Assembly: GCF_900088535.1 (NCBI RefSeq)
Contig: NZ_LT578417.1
Location: 2,480,001-2,544,000, forward strand
DNA: 64,000 bases
Origin: Cyanobium sp. NIES-981
Lineage (GTDB): Bacteria > Cyanobacteriota > Cyanobacteriia > PCC-6307 > Cyanobiaceae
Direction: 5' to 3'
Part shown: positions 9,102 through 18,126 of the stretch, one piece after another
How the letters are laid out: every line of letters begins with the position of its first letter
Numbering within the stretch: the stretch's first letter is position 1
The notes under the pieces: model-generated
Database searches by the model: none
What the model saw: the letters and a program-made list of their open reading frames with translations, nothing else
Told to the model about the DNA's origin: nothing
Made by a program: the position numbers and the translations under genes

Positions 9102-10129
9102 ACATTCCGCTGCTGGGCCTGGCCCTGGCCATCGCCCTGTGGCTGCTGCTGGAAGTGGCTGGGCGGCGGTTCCGCAGCGGCTCGCTGACGCGGGCCCTGC
9201 TGCTGCGGAGCCGCCTGAGCATCGCCGCCACCCTGGCGCTGGGCTCGATCGCCTGGTGGCTGGCGGTGCTGGCCGACCCCCGGCTGCTCGATCTGCCCCG
9301 CGACGGCGCCGAAGTGCGCGATGTGGCCCTGGTGATCGGCCTGTTCTGGACCCTGCTGCGCTGGAAGGGGGAACTGCACGCCAAGGCGGAGGGCTATGCG
9401 GCCCAGCTGCTGCCGCGCATGGCGGCCAAGGACCGGCTCTTCCTGTTCGACGTGCTCGACAAGCTGCTCGGCACGCTGATCGGCGTGCTGATCGTGTTCC
9501 AGGTGCTGCAGCTGCTGGGGGTGTCCGCCTCGGTGCTGATCACCGCCGGCGGCTTCGGGGCCGCGGCCCTGGGCTTCGGCGCCCGCACGATCGTGGAGAA
9601 CGGCCTCAGTGGCCTCAGCCTCTACATCAACCGGCCGTTCACGGTGGGGGAAACCATCAGCCTGCCGGGCCTCAGCCTGCTGGGCTCGGTGGAGCGGATC
9701 GGCTGGTTCTACACCCAGCTGCGCGATCCCGACCGACAACGCCTCTACGTGCCCAACGGCGTGTTCACAAGCCAGCCCGTGCAGAACGTGGCCGAGATCG
9801 ACAACCGCCGCCTGATGATCCCCTTCAGCGTCAGCTACGACGACCTCGAGCGCATCCCCGCCATCAGCGAGGCCATTGAGCGGCGTGCGGTGGAGGTGGA
9901 GGGCCTCGATCCCGCCAAGGATCACCTCGTGCACTTCATGGGCTACGGGGCCTCGAGCCTGGATCTGCGCCTGATGTGCTTCGCCAGCAGCGGCGACATC
10001 AAGGCCGCCTGGGCCCTGCAGCACCGGCTGCTGCTGCTGATCGGGGAGGTGGTGGCGGAGCACGGGGCCAGCATGCCCTTCCCCACCCGCACGCTCATAC
10101 CAGCTCCGGGTGCTCCGGATCTCCCTTGA
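9056..10129 (+). CDS. MscS-family mechanosensitive ion channel
   Basis: A 357-residue membrane protein with several hydrophobic segments in the first 170 residues. The pore helix typical of MscS lies around 155-180 (GGFGAAALGFGARTIVENGLSG, shown here in part: alternating Gly/Ala then F-G-x-x-x-I-V-x-N). A soluble beta domain follows with NRPFTVGETI and a C-terminal alpha/beta vestibule. Members release osmolytes on membrane tension; specificity is not predictable here. The ATG at 9056 lies inside the ribD 3' end, suggesting coupled expression. Its C-terminus overlaps the convergent DUF427 gene by about 35 bp. Confidence 0.88.
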   Translation: MDFPTAAGAALPFALNIPLLGLALAIALWLLLEVAGRRFRSGSLTRALLLRSRLSIAATLALGSIAWWLAVLADPRLLDLPRDGAEVRDVALVIGLFWTLLRWKGELHAKAEGYAAQLLPRMAAKDRLFLFDVLDKLLGTLIGVLIVFQVLQLLGVSASVLITAGGFGAAALGFGARTIVENGLSGLSLYINRPFTVGETISLPGLSLLGSVERIGWFYTQLRDPDRQRLYVPNGVFTSQPVQNVAEIDNRRLMIPFSVSYDDLERIPAISEAIERRAVEVEGLDPAKDHLVHFMGYGASSLDLRLMCFASSGDIKAAWALQHRLLLLIGEVVAEHGASMPFPTRTLIPAPGAPDLP

Positions 10130-10589
10130 ACGGTCCCTGCAGCCAGGGCAGGATCCAGCCGCCGTAGAAGCCGCCGGGCTGGGGCGCCACCGGCGCTCCG
10201 TCCACCCAGCAGCCGTCCGTCTGGGACGGGTAGAGCGAGAGCCAGCCGGCCAGGGCCGCAAAGCCCGCTGTGGGCGCGGGGTAGCTCCACGCGGCCCGTC
10301 GCCGCCGGCGGCCATCGCCTGGCGACACCAGGTCCCAGTAGCTGGCCAGGCCCTTCCACTCGCAGAACGACCGCCCGTCCGCGGGCTGCAGCAGCTGCCG
10401 GTTCAGGGCCTCAGGGGGCAGGTACACCGTGGGGGGATGGAAGGTCTCCAGCACCCAGAGGCTCTCTTCGGTGGCGGCGAGCGTCTGTCCGAACACCTCC
10501 ACCCGCACCGGCAGGCTGCAGCGCACCAGGGCCGGAGGGCGGGGATAGTCGGCCACCCGATCAGGCCGCCGGGAGCTGATGGTGTCCAT
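10095..10589 (-). CDS. DUF427 domain protein
   Basis: A 164-residue soluble protein. The pattern SLWVLETFHPPTVYLPPE followed by CEWKGLASYWDL and a Trp/Tyr-rich C-terminus is characteristic of the DUF427 family, a small beta fold of unknown function. I prefer the ATG at 10589 (MDTISSRRPDR) because the longer in-frame extension overlaps the upstream Nif11-like gene. It is the last gene of a minus-strand set (SRAP, Nif11-like, DUF427) with only 13 bp to its neighbour. It converges on and overlaps the MscS gene end. Confidence 0.82.
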   Translation of the reverse strand: MDTISSRRPDRVADYPRPPALVRCSLPVRVEVFGQTLAATEESLWVLETFHPPTVYLPPEALNRQLLQPADGRSFCEWKGLASYWDLVSPGDGRRRRRAAWSYPAPTAGFAALAGWLSLYPSQTDGCWVDGAPVAPQPGGFYGGWILPWLQGPFKGDPEHPELV

Positions 10590-10602
10590 GGCGCGGCGAA
10601 GC

Positions 10603-10848
10603 TCAGACCTGGATGAAGTGGCGCAGCCGCCTGGCCTCCTCTCCCGCCCGGCGCTGCAGTTCGGCATCGCTCAGCGACGACTCCTGCCGCTGCTGGGCCG
10701 CCAGCACATCGGCCTCCTCCACCGCATAGCCGCTGGTTCGGGCCAGGGCCAGGAAGTCGGCGAGCTCCAGGGGCTCCGCCAGCCGGGCGGCCAGATCCTC
10801 CCGGCCACGGGCCAGGGCCAGGAAGGCATCCAGTTGCTCGAGGCTCAC
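10603..10848 (-). CDS. Nif11-domain small protein, 81 aa
   Basis: This begins with GTG at 10848 as (M)SLEQLDAFLALARGREDL, followed by a short helical repeat and ADFLALARTSGYAVEEADV, the signature of the Nif11 domain common in cyanobacteria. No double-glycine leader end and no Cys-rich core follow, so it is not an obvious peptide-natural-product precursor. The start overlaps the stop of the SRAP gene (GTGA), so it is almost certainly translated from the same message. Function is unknown. Confidence 0.75.
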   Translation of the reverse strand: MSLEQLDAFLALARGREDLAARLAEPLELADFLALARTSGYAVEEADVLAAQQRQESSLSDAELQRRAGEEARRLRHFIQV

Positions 10849-11492
10849 CAGGGCAGCTCCAACTGGCTCTGGTCTAACCGGGCCGGAGCCCGCGGCAGCG
10901 GCTCCACCACCCACTCCGCCGGCTCCCAGGGCTCCAGCAGCGGTTCGAGCGCCCGCAGCTCGGCGCCATCGCCGGCGGCCAGCCAGGGCTGCTCCAGCCC
11001 CTCGGGGATCACTGCGGGCATCCGGTCGTGCAGGGGGGCGATCAGGGCGTTGGGGGCGGTGGTGATCACGCAGCAGGTCTCCAGCTCGGTGCCATCGGCC
11101 GCGATCCAGCGCTCCCACAGCCCCGCCAGCCAGAAGGGGGCCCCATCCCGGCGCCGGATGCGGTGGCCCTTCTCGAAGAAGCCGTCCGCCGGGATCAGGC
11201 AGCGGTGATGGCGCCAGGGTCCCCGGAAGCTGGCCTTCTGGGCCAGGGTCTCGGCGCGGGCGTTGATCGGCCGGCCATGGCTGGCCGGGTCCTTCGCCCA
11301 GGCCGGCAGCAAGCCCCACAGCGCCAGATCCACCCGGTTGCGGCCATGCTCCCGGCGCAGCAGCAGCACCGGTTCCCCCGGACGGATCAGCGCCCGCGGC
11401 GTGTAGTGCTCCAGCAGCCCCTCGGGCAGGGCCCCCTTGAGGCGGGGCAGCAGGCGATCGAGCCGGCTGGTGAGGGAGTAGCGGCCGCACAT
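10845..11492 (-). CDS. SRAP-family (SOS response-associated) peptidase, YedK/HMCES type
   Basis: A 215-residue protein that begins MCGRYSL, exposing Cys2, the residue that in this family forms a thiazolidine crosslink with abasic sites in single-stranded DNA. The other active-site blocks are present: INARAET (about 75), ADGFFEK (about 101) and HDRMPAVI (about 154). It therefore probably protects abasic sites at replication forks. It heads a minus-strand operon with a Nif11-like and a DUF427 gene and is divergent from ftsH across a 104-bp gap. I see no LexA-type operator in that gap. Confidence 0.9.
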   Translation of the reverse strand: MCGRYSLTSRLDRLLPRLKGALPEGLLEHYTPRALIRPGEPVLLLRREHGRNRVDLALWGLLPAWAKDPASHGRPINARAETLAQKASFRGPWRHHRCLIPADGFFEKGHRIRRRDGAPFWLAGLWERWIAADGTELETCCVITTAPNALIAPLHDRMPAVIPEGLEQPWLAAGDGAELRALEPLLEPWEPAEWVVEPLPRAPARLDQSQLELPW

Positions 11493-11596
11493 GGGGATAG
11501 CGGACTGGCCGGTGGAGGATCGGTTCTCCCACCCCCCGCAGCGTTCGGGCAGCAGCGGACCAGGCCTAGTTTGGGCACACCTTTGGCTGCCGCTCC

Positions 11597-13480
<1,884 letters not shown>

Positions 13481-13512
13481 TCGCGGCTGGCCCCCTGACG
13501 GCTTTCCGAAAC

Positions 13513-13539
13513 GCCAGCCCCCTTGACTGGGGGGCTGGC
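13513..13539 (+). terminator. Hairpin downstream of ftsH
   Basis: A perfect 10-bp GC-rich stem (GCCAGCCCCC / GGGGGCTGGC) encloses a 7-base loop TTGACTG, 32 bp after the ftsH stop and about 33 bp before argF. No T-run follows, so it may be a weak or factor-assisted terminator, or an mRNA-stabilising hairpin. Confidence 0.55.
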
Positions 13540-13572
13540 CATCTCCGATAAGGGTTCTTTGAGACGGGCCCG

Positions 13573-14586
13573 ATGGTCAGCCAGCCCCAGTCCCAGGCCC
13601 ACGCTGCCGCTGGCGTCAGCGACCCCGTGGCACCGCTGGCAGCGCTCGGCTCCCTCCGGGGGAGTGATCTGCTGTCATCGGCCGACCTCGACCCAGCCCA
13701 GACCAAGGCCCTGCTGGAGCTGGCCAGCGCCCTGAAGCACGGGGAGCGCCGCTTCGATCTGGGCGGCAAGGTGCTGGGGCTGATCTTCACCAAGGCCTCC
13801 ACCCGCACCCGCACCAGCTTCACGGTGGCGATGGCCCGCCTGGGGGGCCAGACCATCGACCTCAACCCCCAGGTGACCCAGGTGGGCCGGGGTGAGCCCG
13901 TGGCCGACACCGCCCGGGTGCTGAGCCGTTACGTCGATGCCCTGGCGATCCGCACCTTCGCCCAGGAGGAGCTCGAGGAGTATGCCCACTGGGCCTCGGT
14001 GCCGGTGATCAATGCCCTCACCGACCTGGAGCATCCCTGCCAGGCCCTGGCCGACTACCTCACCCTGCAGGAGGCCTTCGGAAGCGGCCCCCGGGATCTG
14101 GCCGGCCTCACCCTGAGCTATGTGGGCGATGGCAACAACGTGGCCCACTCGCTGATGCTCTGCGGCGCCCTGCTGGGCGTGAACGTGCGCATCGGTTGTC
14201 CGGTGGGGTTCGAGCCCGATGGCCATGTGCTGGAACGGTCCTTGGCGATCGCGGCGGAGCAGGGCTGCACGGTGGAGGTGCACCACGAGCCAGTGGCGGC
14301 CGTGCGCGGCGCCCACGCCCTCTACACCGATGTGTGGGCCTCCATGGGGCAGGAGGAGGAGAAGGAATCCCGTGATGCCGCCTTCGCCGGCTGGTGCCTG
14401 GATGAGGAGCTGATCGCCGAGGCCGACCCGCGCGCCATCGTGCTGCACTGCCTGCCGGCCTACCGGGGCAAGGAGATCAGCGCCGGGGCCATGGAGGGCA
14501 GCGCCAGCCGCATCTTCGATCAGGCGGAGAACCGGCTGCACGCCCAGCAGGCGCTGCTGGCGGCCCTGCTGGGCGCGGAGATCTAG
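13573..14586 (+). CDS. argF: Ornithine carbamoyltransferase
   Basis: This joins ornithine and carbamoyl phosphate to give citrulline in arginine synthesis. Family motifs are all present: carbamoyl-phosphate loop STRTRTSF (about residue 76), HPCQ in EHPCQALADYL (about 156), the ornithine-side DVWASMGQ, and the catalytic HCLPAYRG (about 292). Length (337 aa) is slightly above the usual because of an N-terminal extension of about 20 residues rich in Ala, Gln and Ser. The GTG/ATG choice is settled by the ATG at 13573. It stands between ftsH and lexA without evident co-transcription. Confidence 0.95.
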   Translation: MVSQPQSQAHAAAGVSDPVAPLAALGSLRGSDLLSSADLDPAQTKALLELASALKHGERRFDLGGKVLGLIFTKASTRTRTSFTVAMARLGGQTIDLNPQVTQVGRGEPVADTARVLSRYVDALAIRTFAQEELEEYAHWASVPVINALTDLEHPCQALADYLTLQEAFGSGPRDLAGLTLSYVGDGNNVAHSLMLCGALLGVNVRIGCPVGFEPDGHVLERSLAIAAEQGCTVEVHHEPVAAVRGAHALYTDVWASMGQEEEKESRDAAFAGWCLDEELIAEADPRAIVLHCLPAYRGKEISAGAMEGSASRIFDQAENRLHAQQALLAALLGAEI

Positions 14587-14651
14587 GGGGGCCTGAGGCC
14601 AGACGGGCGCAGCGCAGCCGCCGTCCACCCTGGACAAACGCCCCGGAAGGC

Positions 14652-14665
14652 GGTACATGTGTATC
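14652..14665. promoter_or_regulatory. Probable LexA operator overlapping the lexA start
   Basis: GGTACATGTGTATC matches the published cyanobacterial LexA-box consensus RGTAC-N3-D-GTWCB at all defined positions but one (T for C near the right end). It overlaps the first candidate start of lexA at 14657, which fits autorepression and raises the possibility that translation starts downstream at GTG 14681. Confidence 0.5.
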
Positions 14666-15298
14666 AGTGCCTCGCCTCCTGTGCCCCAGTCCCTGCCCTC
14701 GGCCCTCACCTCCGCCCAGCAGGAGCTCTACGACTGGCTGGTGGACTACATCGGCCAGCACCGCCACAGCCCCTCGATCCGCCAGATGATGCAGGCCATG
14801 GGCCTGCGCTCGCCGGCGCCGATCCAGAGCCGCCTGCGGCACCTGCAGCAGAAGGGCTGGATCACCTGGCAGGAGGGCCAGGCCCGCACCCTGCAGCTGC
14901 TGGGGGCCGCCAGCAGCGGCATCCCCGTGCTCGGCTCGGTGGCGGCCGGGGGTCTGGTGGAAACCTTCGACGATGTGCAGGAACGGCTCGACCTGGCGCC
15001 CCTGCTGGAAACCAGGGGCCTCTTCGCCCTCACCGTGAACGGCGACTCGATGGTGGATGCCCACATCGCCGATGGCGACGTGGTGCTGCTCGAACCGGTG
15101 ACGGATCCGGCGCGGCTGCGGGCCGGCACGATCGTGAGTGCCCTGGTGCCGGGCAGCGGCACCACCCTCAAGCACTTCCACCGCAACGGCGCCACGGTGA
15201 CGCTGGAGGCCGCCAATCCCGCCTATGCACCGATCGTGCTGCCGGCCGAACAGGTGACCGTGCAGGGCAAGCTCGTGGCCGTGTGGCGCCAGGTGTGA
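14657..15298 (+). CDS. lexA: LexA-type SOS transcriptional repressor
   Basis: The N-terminal winged-helix region reads SPSIRQMMQAMGLRSPAPIQ (recognition helix about residues 45-60). The self-cleavage bond is an Ala-Gly in VAAGG (about 97-98), with the catalytic Ser in NGDSMVDA (about 131) and the Lys in TTLKHFH (about 170). All three needed for RecA-stimulated autoproteolysis are present, so the protein should be cleavable. This matters because some cyanobacterial LexA proteins have lost these residues. The start is uncertain: ATG 14657 lies inside a LexA-like operator, and GTG 14681 would give (M)PQSLPSALTSAQQ, closer to typical homologue starts. Confidence 0.93.
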   Translation: MCISASPPVPQSLPSALTSAQQELYDWLVDYIGQHRHSPSIRQMMQAMGLRSPAPIQSRLRHLQQKGWITWQEGQARTLQLLGAASSGIPVLGSVAAGGLVETFDDVQERLDLAPLLETRGLFALTVNGDSMVDAHIADGDVVLLEPVTDPARLRAGTIVSALVPGSGTTLKHFHRNGATVTLEAANPAYAPIVLPAEQVTVQGKLVAVWRQV

Positions 15299-15405
15299 GA
15301 GCCCGAGGGGGGCACCGATGACGTTGTAAGCTCATCCAGCGCCAGGCAAGGCCACCAGGCCACCCGGATGAGCGACCAGCGTTCATTCCGCCGAGCGTTC
15401 ACAAC

Positions 15406-15478
15406 GGGGCCATAGCTCAGCTGGTAGAGCACCTGCATGGCATGCAGGGGGTCAGCGGTTCGAATCCGCTTGGCTCCA
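15406..15478 (+). tRNA. tRNA-Ala (anticodon GGC)
   Basis: Full cloverleaf: acceptor GGGGCCA/TGGCTCC (one G-T pair), D arm GCTC/GAGC, anticodon arm CCTGC-ATGGCAT-GCAGG giving anticodon GGC, and T arm AGCGG-TTCGAAT-CCGCT. The discriminator is A. The CCA end is not encoded (ATT follows). Confidence 0.97.
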
Positions 15479-15568
15479 TTCAAGGGTCGTTGCTGCGCAA
15501 GGGCCCACCGATCCACGAGGTCTGATCCACCAAGGTTCCGGTGCATCCGCTGGCGACAGCGCACCGGT

Positions 15569-16012
15569 TCAGGCGCCGCCAGGGCTGCGAATGGGTCGTG
15601 TGCGAGCAGGACCACGCACTTTGTCCTGGTGGTCCTGGGGCGACGGCCGACCGCAGGTCTCCCAACTGCTGAGCATGCGCACGAGCTCGGCCTCCAGGGC
15701 CTTCAGGTCTTCAATCCGCTGGTGGATCTCGCCGGTCTTGTCACGGATCGTGGTCTGGAGGTTTTCACAGGTGCAGATTCCGGAGCGCCGCGCCTCCAGC
15801 ACCGTTCTGATCGTGGCCAGGGGGATCTCGATGGCCCGCAGGGTGCGGATCAGGGACAGATCCTCGTAGATCGATGCATCAAAGAGCCTGTACCGCCCTT
15901 CACTGCGGGAGGCCGGGTGCAGCAGTCCCTGGTCGCAATAGAAGCGAATGGTCTTGACCGACACGCCGGAACGCTTCGCCACCGCCCCGATCTGCTGACC
16001 GGCAGCCCGCAT
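15569..16012 (-). CDS. MerR-family heavy-metal-responsive regulator (CueR-like)
   Basis: This has 147 residues from ATG 16012 (MRAAGQQIGAVAKRSG). The N-terminal helix-turn-helix and wing match MerR proteins (VSVKTIRFYCDQGLLHPASR), followed by SEGRYRLFDASIYEDL and a long dimerisation helix. The metal-binding loop has the paired cysteines CTC in RRSGICTCENL (about residue 101-103) and another Cys near the C-terminus (WETCGR), as in copper/cadmium/lead-sensing members. It is divergent from the DUF305 gene with a shared operator between them. Copper is the likeliest effector given the neighbour, but this is inferred. Confidence 0.85.
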   Translation of the reverse strand: MRAAGQQIGAVAKRSGVSVKTIRFYCDQGLLHPASRSEGRYRLFDASIYEDLSLIRTLRAIEIPLATIRTVLEARRSGICTCENLQTTIRDKTGEIHQRIEDLKALEAELVRMLSSWETCGRPSPQDHQDKVRGPARTRPIRSPGGA

Positions 16013-16024
16013 GGCAACCACCCC

Positions 16025-16055
16025 TTGACTCTCCACCTGCTGGAGAGCTGATGCT
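16025..16055 (+). promoter_or_regulatory. MerR-type promoter/operator for the DUF305 operon
   Basis: A -35 TTGACT at 16025-16030 and a -10-like GATGCT at 16050-16055 are separated by 19 bp, the long spacer typical of MerR-activated promoters. Centred in the spacer is the dyad CTCTCCA-CCTGC-TGGAGAG (16029-16047). The dyad lies between the divergent merR and DUF305 genes. Confidence 0.72.
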
Positions 16056-16079
16056 AGTTCCGTCCGTTCCCTCCCGTCT

Positions 16080-16787
16080 GTGCGCCGACTGATCCCTCTC
16101 CTGGCCGCCATGGCTCTCGGGGCCCCCGGGCTGGCCAGGGCCCAGCCGTCACCCTCCATGCCCGGCATGGATCACCGGCACCATGCAACGGCCGCCCCCG
16201 CCGCTGGAGAGGAGGCCGGCCATGGCTCCCATGCCCATGACGTGGGACCTGCCGGGGAGACCTACGACCTCCGTTTCCTGGACGCGATGGTGCAGCACCA
16301 CACCGGAGCGCTGCGGATGAGCGAGTTCGTCTTCGGGATCGGCGAGCCGGGCGTCGGCGCCCTGGCCACCACGATCTGGCGCGAGCAGGCCCGGGAGATC
16401 AGGGCCATGGGGCTGTGGCGCAAGGCCTGGTACCCCGAGGCCCCCATCTACCCCGTGGCGCTCCGGCCGGGCGGCAACCCCGACGCCATGGCCGATCTGG
16501 AACGCATGGGTTCAGCGCAGATCGAGGCAATGCAGATGGTGACGACCAAGCCCACCAGGGCCAACCGGGTGGTGTGGTTTCTCGAGAGCATGATTGAGCA
16601 CCATGGCGGAGCGCTTCAGATGGCCCACGATGCCCTGGAGAAATCCAGCACCCCCACGATCCGCCGCCTGGCCAGGGAGATCATCGTAACCCAGCGCCTC
16701 GAGATCATCCAGCTGCGGCGCATGCTGCAGCACGACGGCCTCAACAAACCCGCGTATTACCGGTTCGATCCGCTGTTCTCCCTCTGA
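16080..16787 (+). CDS. DUF305-domain exported protein, CopM-like, probable copper binder
   Basis: A 235-residue protein starting at GTG 16080 with a signal peptide (LIPLLAAMALGAPGLARAQ), followed by a His/Met-rich linker (MPGMDHRHH). Two DUF305 half-repeats follow, each with a His-His pair in a helix: DAMVQHHTGALRMSEF and ESMIEHHGGALQMAHDA. This is the ferritin-like metal-binding arrangement of DUF305. Synechocystis CopM, a periplasmic/extracellular copper-binding protein, belongs to the same family. It lies just downstream of a MerR-type promoter, so metal induction is likely. Nine bp separate it from the next small gene. Confidence 0.85.
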   Translation: MRRLIPLLAAMALGAPGLARAQPSPSMPGMDHRHHATAAPAAGEEAGHGSHAHDVGPAGETYDLRFLDAMVQHHTGALRMSEFVFGIGEPGVGALATTIWREQAREIRAMGLWRKAWYPEAPIYPVALRPGGNPDAMADLERMGSAQIEAMQMVTTKPTRANRVVWFLESMIEHHGGALQMAHDALEKSSTPTIRRLAREIIVTQRLEIIQLRRMLQHDGLNKPAYYRFDPLFSL

Positions 16788-16795
16788 TCCTCCCC

Positions 16796-17020
16796 ATGGC
16801 GCCTTCCTCCGCGATCCTGCTGCTGTCCGCCGCCACGCTCGCGGGCCTCGTGGCTGCCCCTCCTGCCGTTCAGGCCCACAGCAAGGGCCTCTACCGGACC
16901 CAGGCCGAGGCCGAACAACAGGCCCGCAAGCTGGGCTGCAGCGGCACCCACCGGAACAACGGCCTGTGGATGCCCTGCAGCAGTGAGCGCCACCTTCACC
17001 AGGAGCTGCGCCAGCAATGA
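16796..17020 (+). CDS. Small exported protein, DUF3721-like
   Basis: A 74-residue protein with an N-terminal signal peptide ending in AVQAHSKG. The mature part contains LGCSGTHRNNGLWMPCSS, which I recall as the DUF3721 signature, with two Cys about 16 residues apart and several His. That pattern could bind metal or form a disulfide. It is co-oriented with the DUF305 gene 9 bp upstream and overlaps the next gene by ATGA, so it belongs to the same MerR-controlled unit by inference. Confidence 0.72.
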   Translation: MAPSSAILLLSAATLAGLVAAPPAVQAHSKGLYRTQAEAEQQARKLGCSGTHRNNGLWMPCSSERHLHQELRQQ

Positions 17021-17301
17021 CACCGATCCCCCGTCCTGTGCAGCACACCTCGCGGCGTCTGCACCGCTGGGTGGTGCCGATCGCAGCCGCTCCCCTCCTG
17101 ATCACCGCGCTGAGCGGATCGCTCTACAGCCTGCTGCTGGAACGGGGCGTGGACGCCTTCTGGCTGCTCAAGATCCACACCGGTCGGTTCGGCCCGATCA
17201 ATCTCCAGCCGTACTATTCCGCCCTGCTGGGTGCGCTGACGCTGCTGGCGATCGGATCCGGCCTGCTGTTGCTGCGGCCAAGGGCAGCTCGGAACCACTG
17301 A
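17017..17301 (+). CDS. Small membrane protein, PepSY-associated TM type
   Basis: A 94-residue protein with two hydrophobic segments (about 19-40 and 68-88). The stretch RRLHRWVVPIAAAPLLITALSG, with its charged His/Arg-Trp then membrane helix and T-x-x-S-G, is the hallmark of PepSY-associated TM helices in iron/copper-linked membrane proteins. Only one hairpin of that family is present. It is translationally coupled to the DUF3721-like gene (ATGA at 17017). A role in metal handling is an inference from context. Confidence 0.65.
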   Translation: MTPIPRPVQHTSRRLHRWVVPIAAAPLLITALSGSLYSLLLERGVDAFWLLKIHTGRFGPINLQPYYSALLGALTLLAIGSGLLLLRPRAARNH

Positions 17302-17439
17302 CGCGCCCGCCCACTCCCTTGCTGTGAACCATTGGCGACCGGCCCCCTGGGTGGGGACGGGTGGGCACGGGTGTGACCCTCACGGTGGAGGTCCGGAGGA
17401 TCGGGAGCGATCCCCCCGGCTGGGGAGGATCGCTGAGCC
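17302..17439. other. Intergenic stretch after the metal module
   Basis: 138 bp between convergent genes, GC-rich with G/C runs. I see no convincing gene, tRNA or strong hairpin with a T-run. Confidence 0.4.
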
Positions 17440-17676
17440 TCAGCCCCGCCAGGTGGGCAAGCCGCCGCTTTCCAGCGTGCCGCGATGGCGCCAGAGCGCT
17501 TCTGGCGTCACGTGGATGCCATGCTCGGCAGCCAACCGGGCTGCAGCCTCCGTGGTGTCGGTGGTGCGCAAGGCCTGGGCAAAGGCGGTGTCGTGCTGCA
17601 GCAGCTCCTTGAGCTGATGCAGCGCCTCAGCGGAGGGATGAACGGCCTCGGGGGCCGTGAGATCGCAGGTGGCCAT
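17440..17676 (-). CDS. Nif11-like small peptide with C-terminal double-glycine and short tail
   Basis: A 78-residue protein, ATG at 17676 with a good Shine-Dalgarno (AAGGAGG about 8 bp upstream on the minus strand). Residues about 15-65 form a Nif11-like helical domain (ALHQLKELLQHDTAFAQAL, then an HVTPEAL turn). The end is LESGGLPTWRG, a GG motif followed by six residues, the arrangement of leader and core in Nif11-type precursor peptides. The tail has no Cys and only one Thr, so lanthionine or thiazole formation is unlikely. No maturase or C39 transporter gene is within the window. Function unknown. Confidence 0.62.
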   Translation of the reverse strand: MATCDLTAPEAVHPSAEALHQLKELLQHDTAFAQALRTTDTTEAAARLAAEHGIHVTPEALWRHRGTLESGGLPTWRG

Positions 17677-18126
17677 AGGGCCTCCTTCTCAGAGTGATAC
17701 CAGTCTAGGAACGGCAACTCGGATGGGCGCGCTGGGCTCAGTCGTCTTCACGTGGAAGGTCCTGCTTGGTGCCCGTGAGGGGGCCTCAGGCTCCGGTGGG
17801 GGATCCGGGCAGCAGGAGCTTCGGGGAGAGGGGCTGACGCAGGCCATCCATCGGGATGAGCCGCCACGCGCCAGCGCATCGATGGCACAGGCGGACCTCC
17901 GGTTGGCAAGCCGGCAGTCAGGAGCTGCGCTGCAGCCAAGGCGCCCGTCGGAAGACAACCGGCAACCTCGCCATTGCCGTGAGGCCCGTCGGTCGGGGGC
18001 CTGCCGACTCCGTGCTGTTCGCGGGGCTGACGCCCTGACGGCGGTGGAGGCCAAAGCCATCCACAGGAGCCTGGCCGGGGTGCTGGCCCAGAGTGGGCCT
18101 CTTCCGCAGCCGCCTGATCCGCCCGG
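17677..18126. other. 450-bp region without a supported gene
   Basis: The first 60 bp (17677-17740) hold the upstream region of the Nif11-like gene. The rest is GC-rich and open in several frames on both strands, but none of the translations shows a recognisable domain, a good ribosome binding site or neighbour-like composition (they are Arg/Ala/Pro-rich). It may be a decayed gene. Confidence 0.4.

Noticed and set aside
16013-16168. N-terminal extension of the MerR regulator to 16168
   Set aside because: The extra 52 codons cover the operator and the start of the divergent DUF305 gene and do not resemble MerR proteins.
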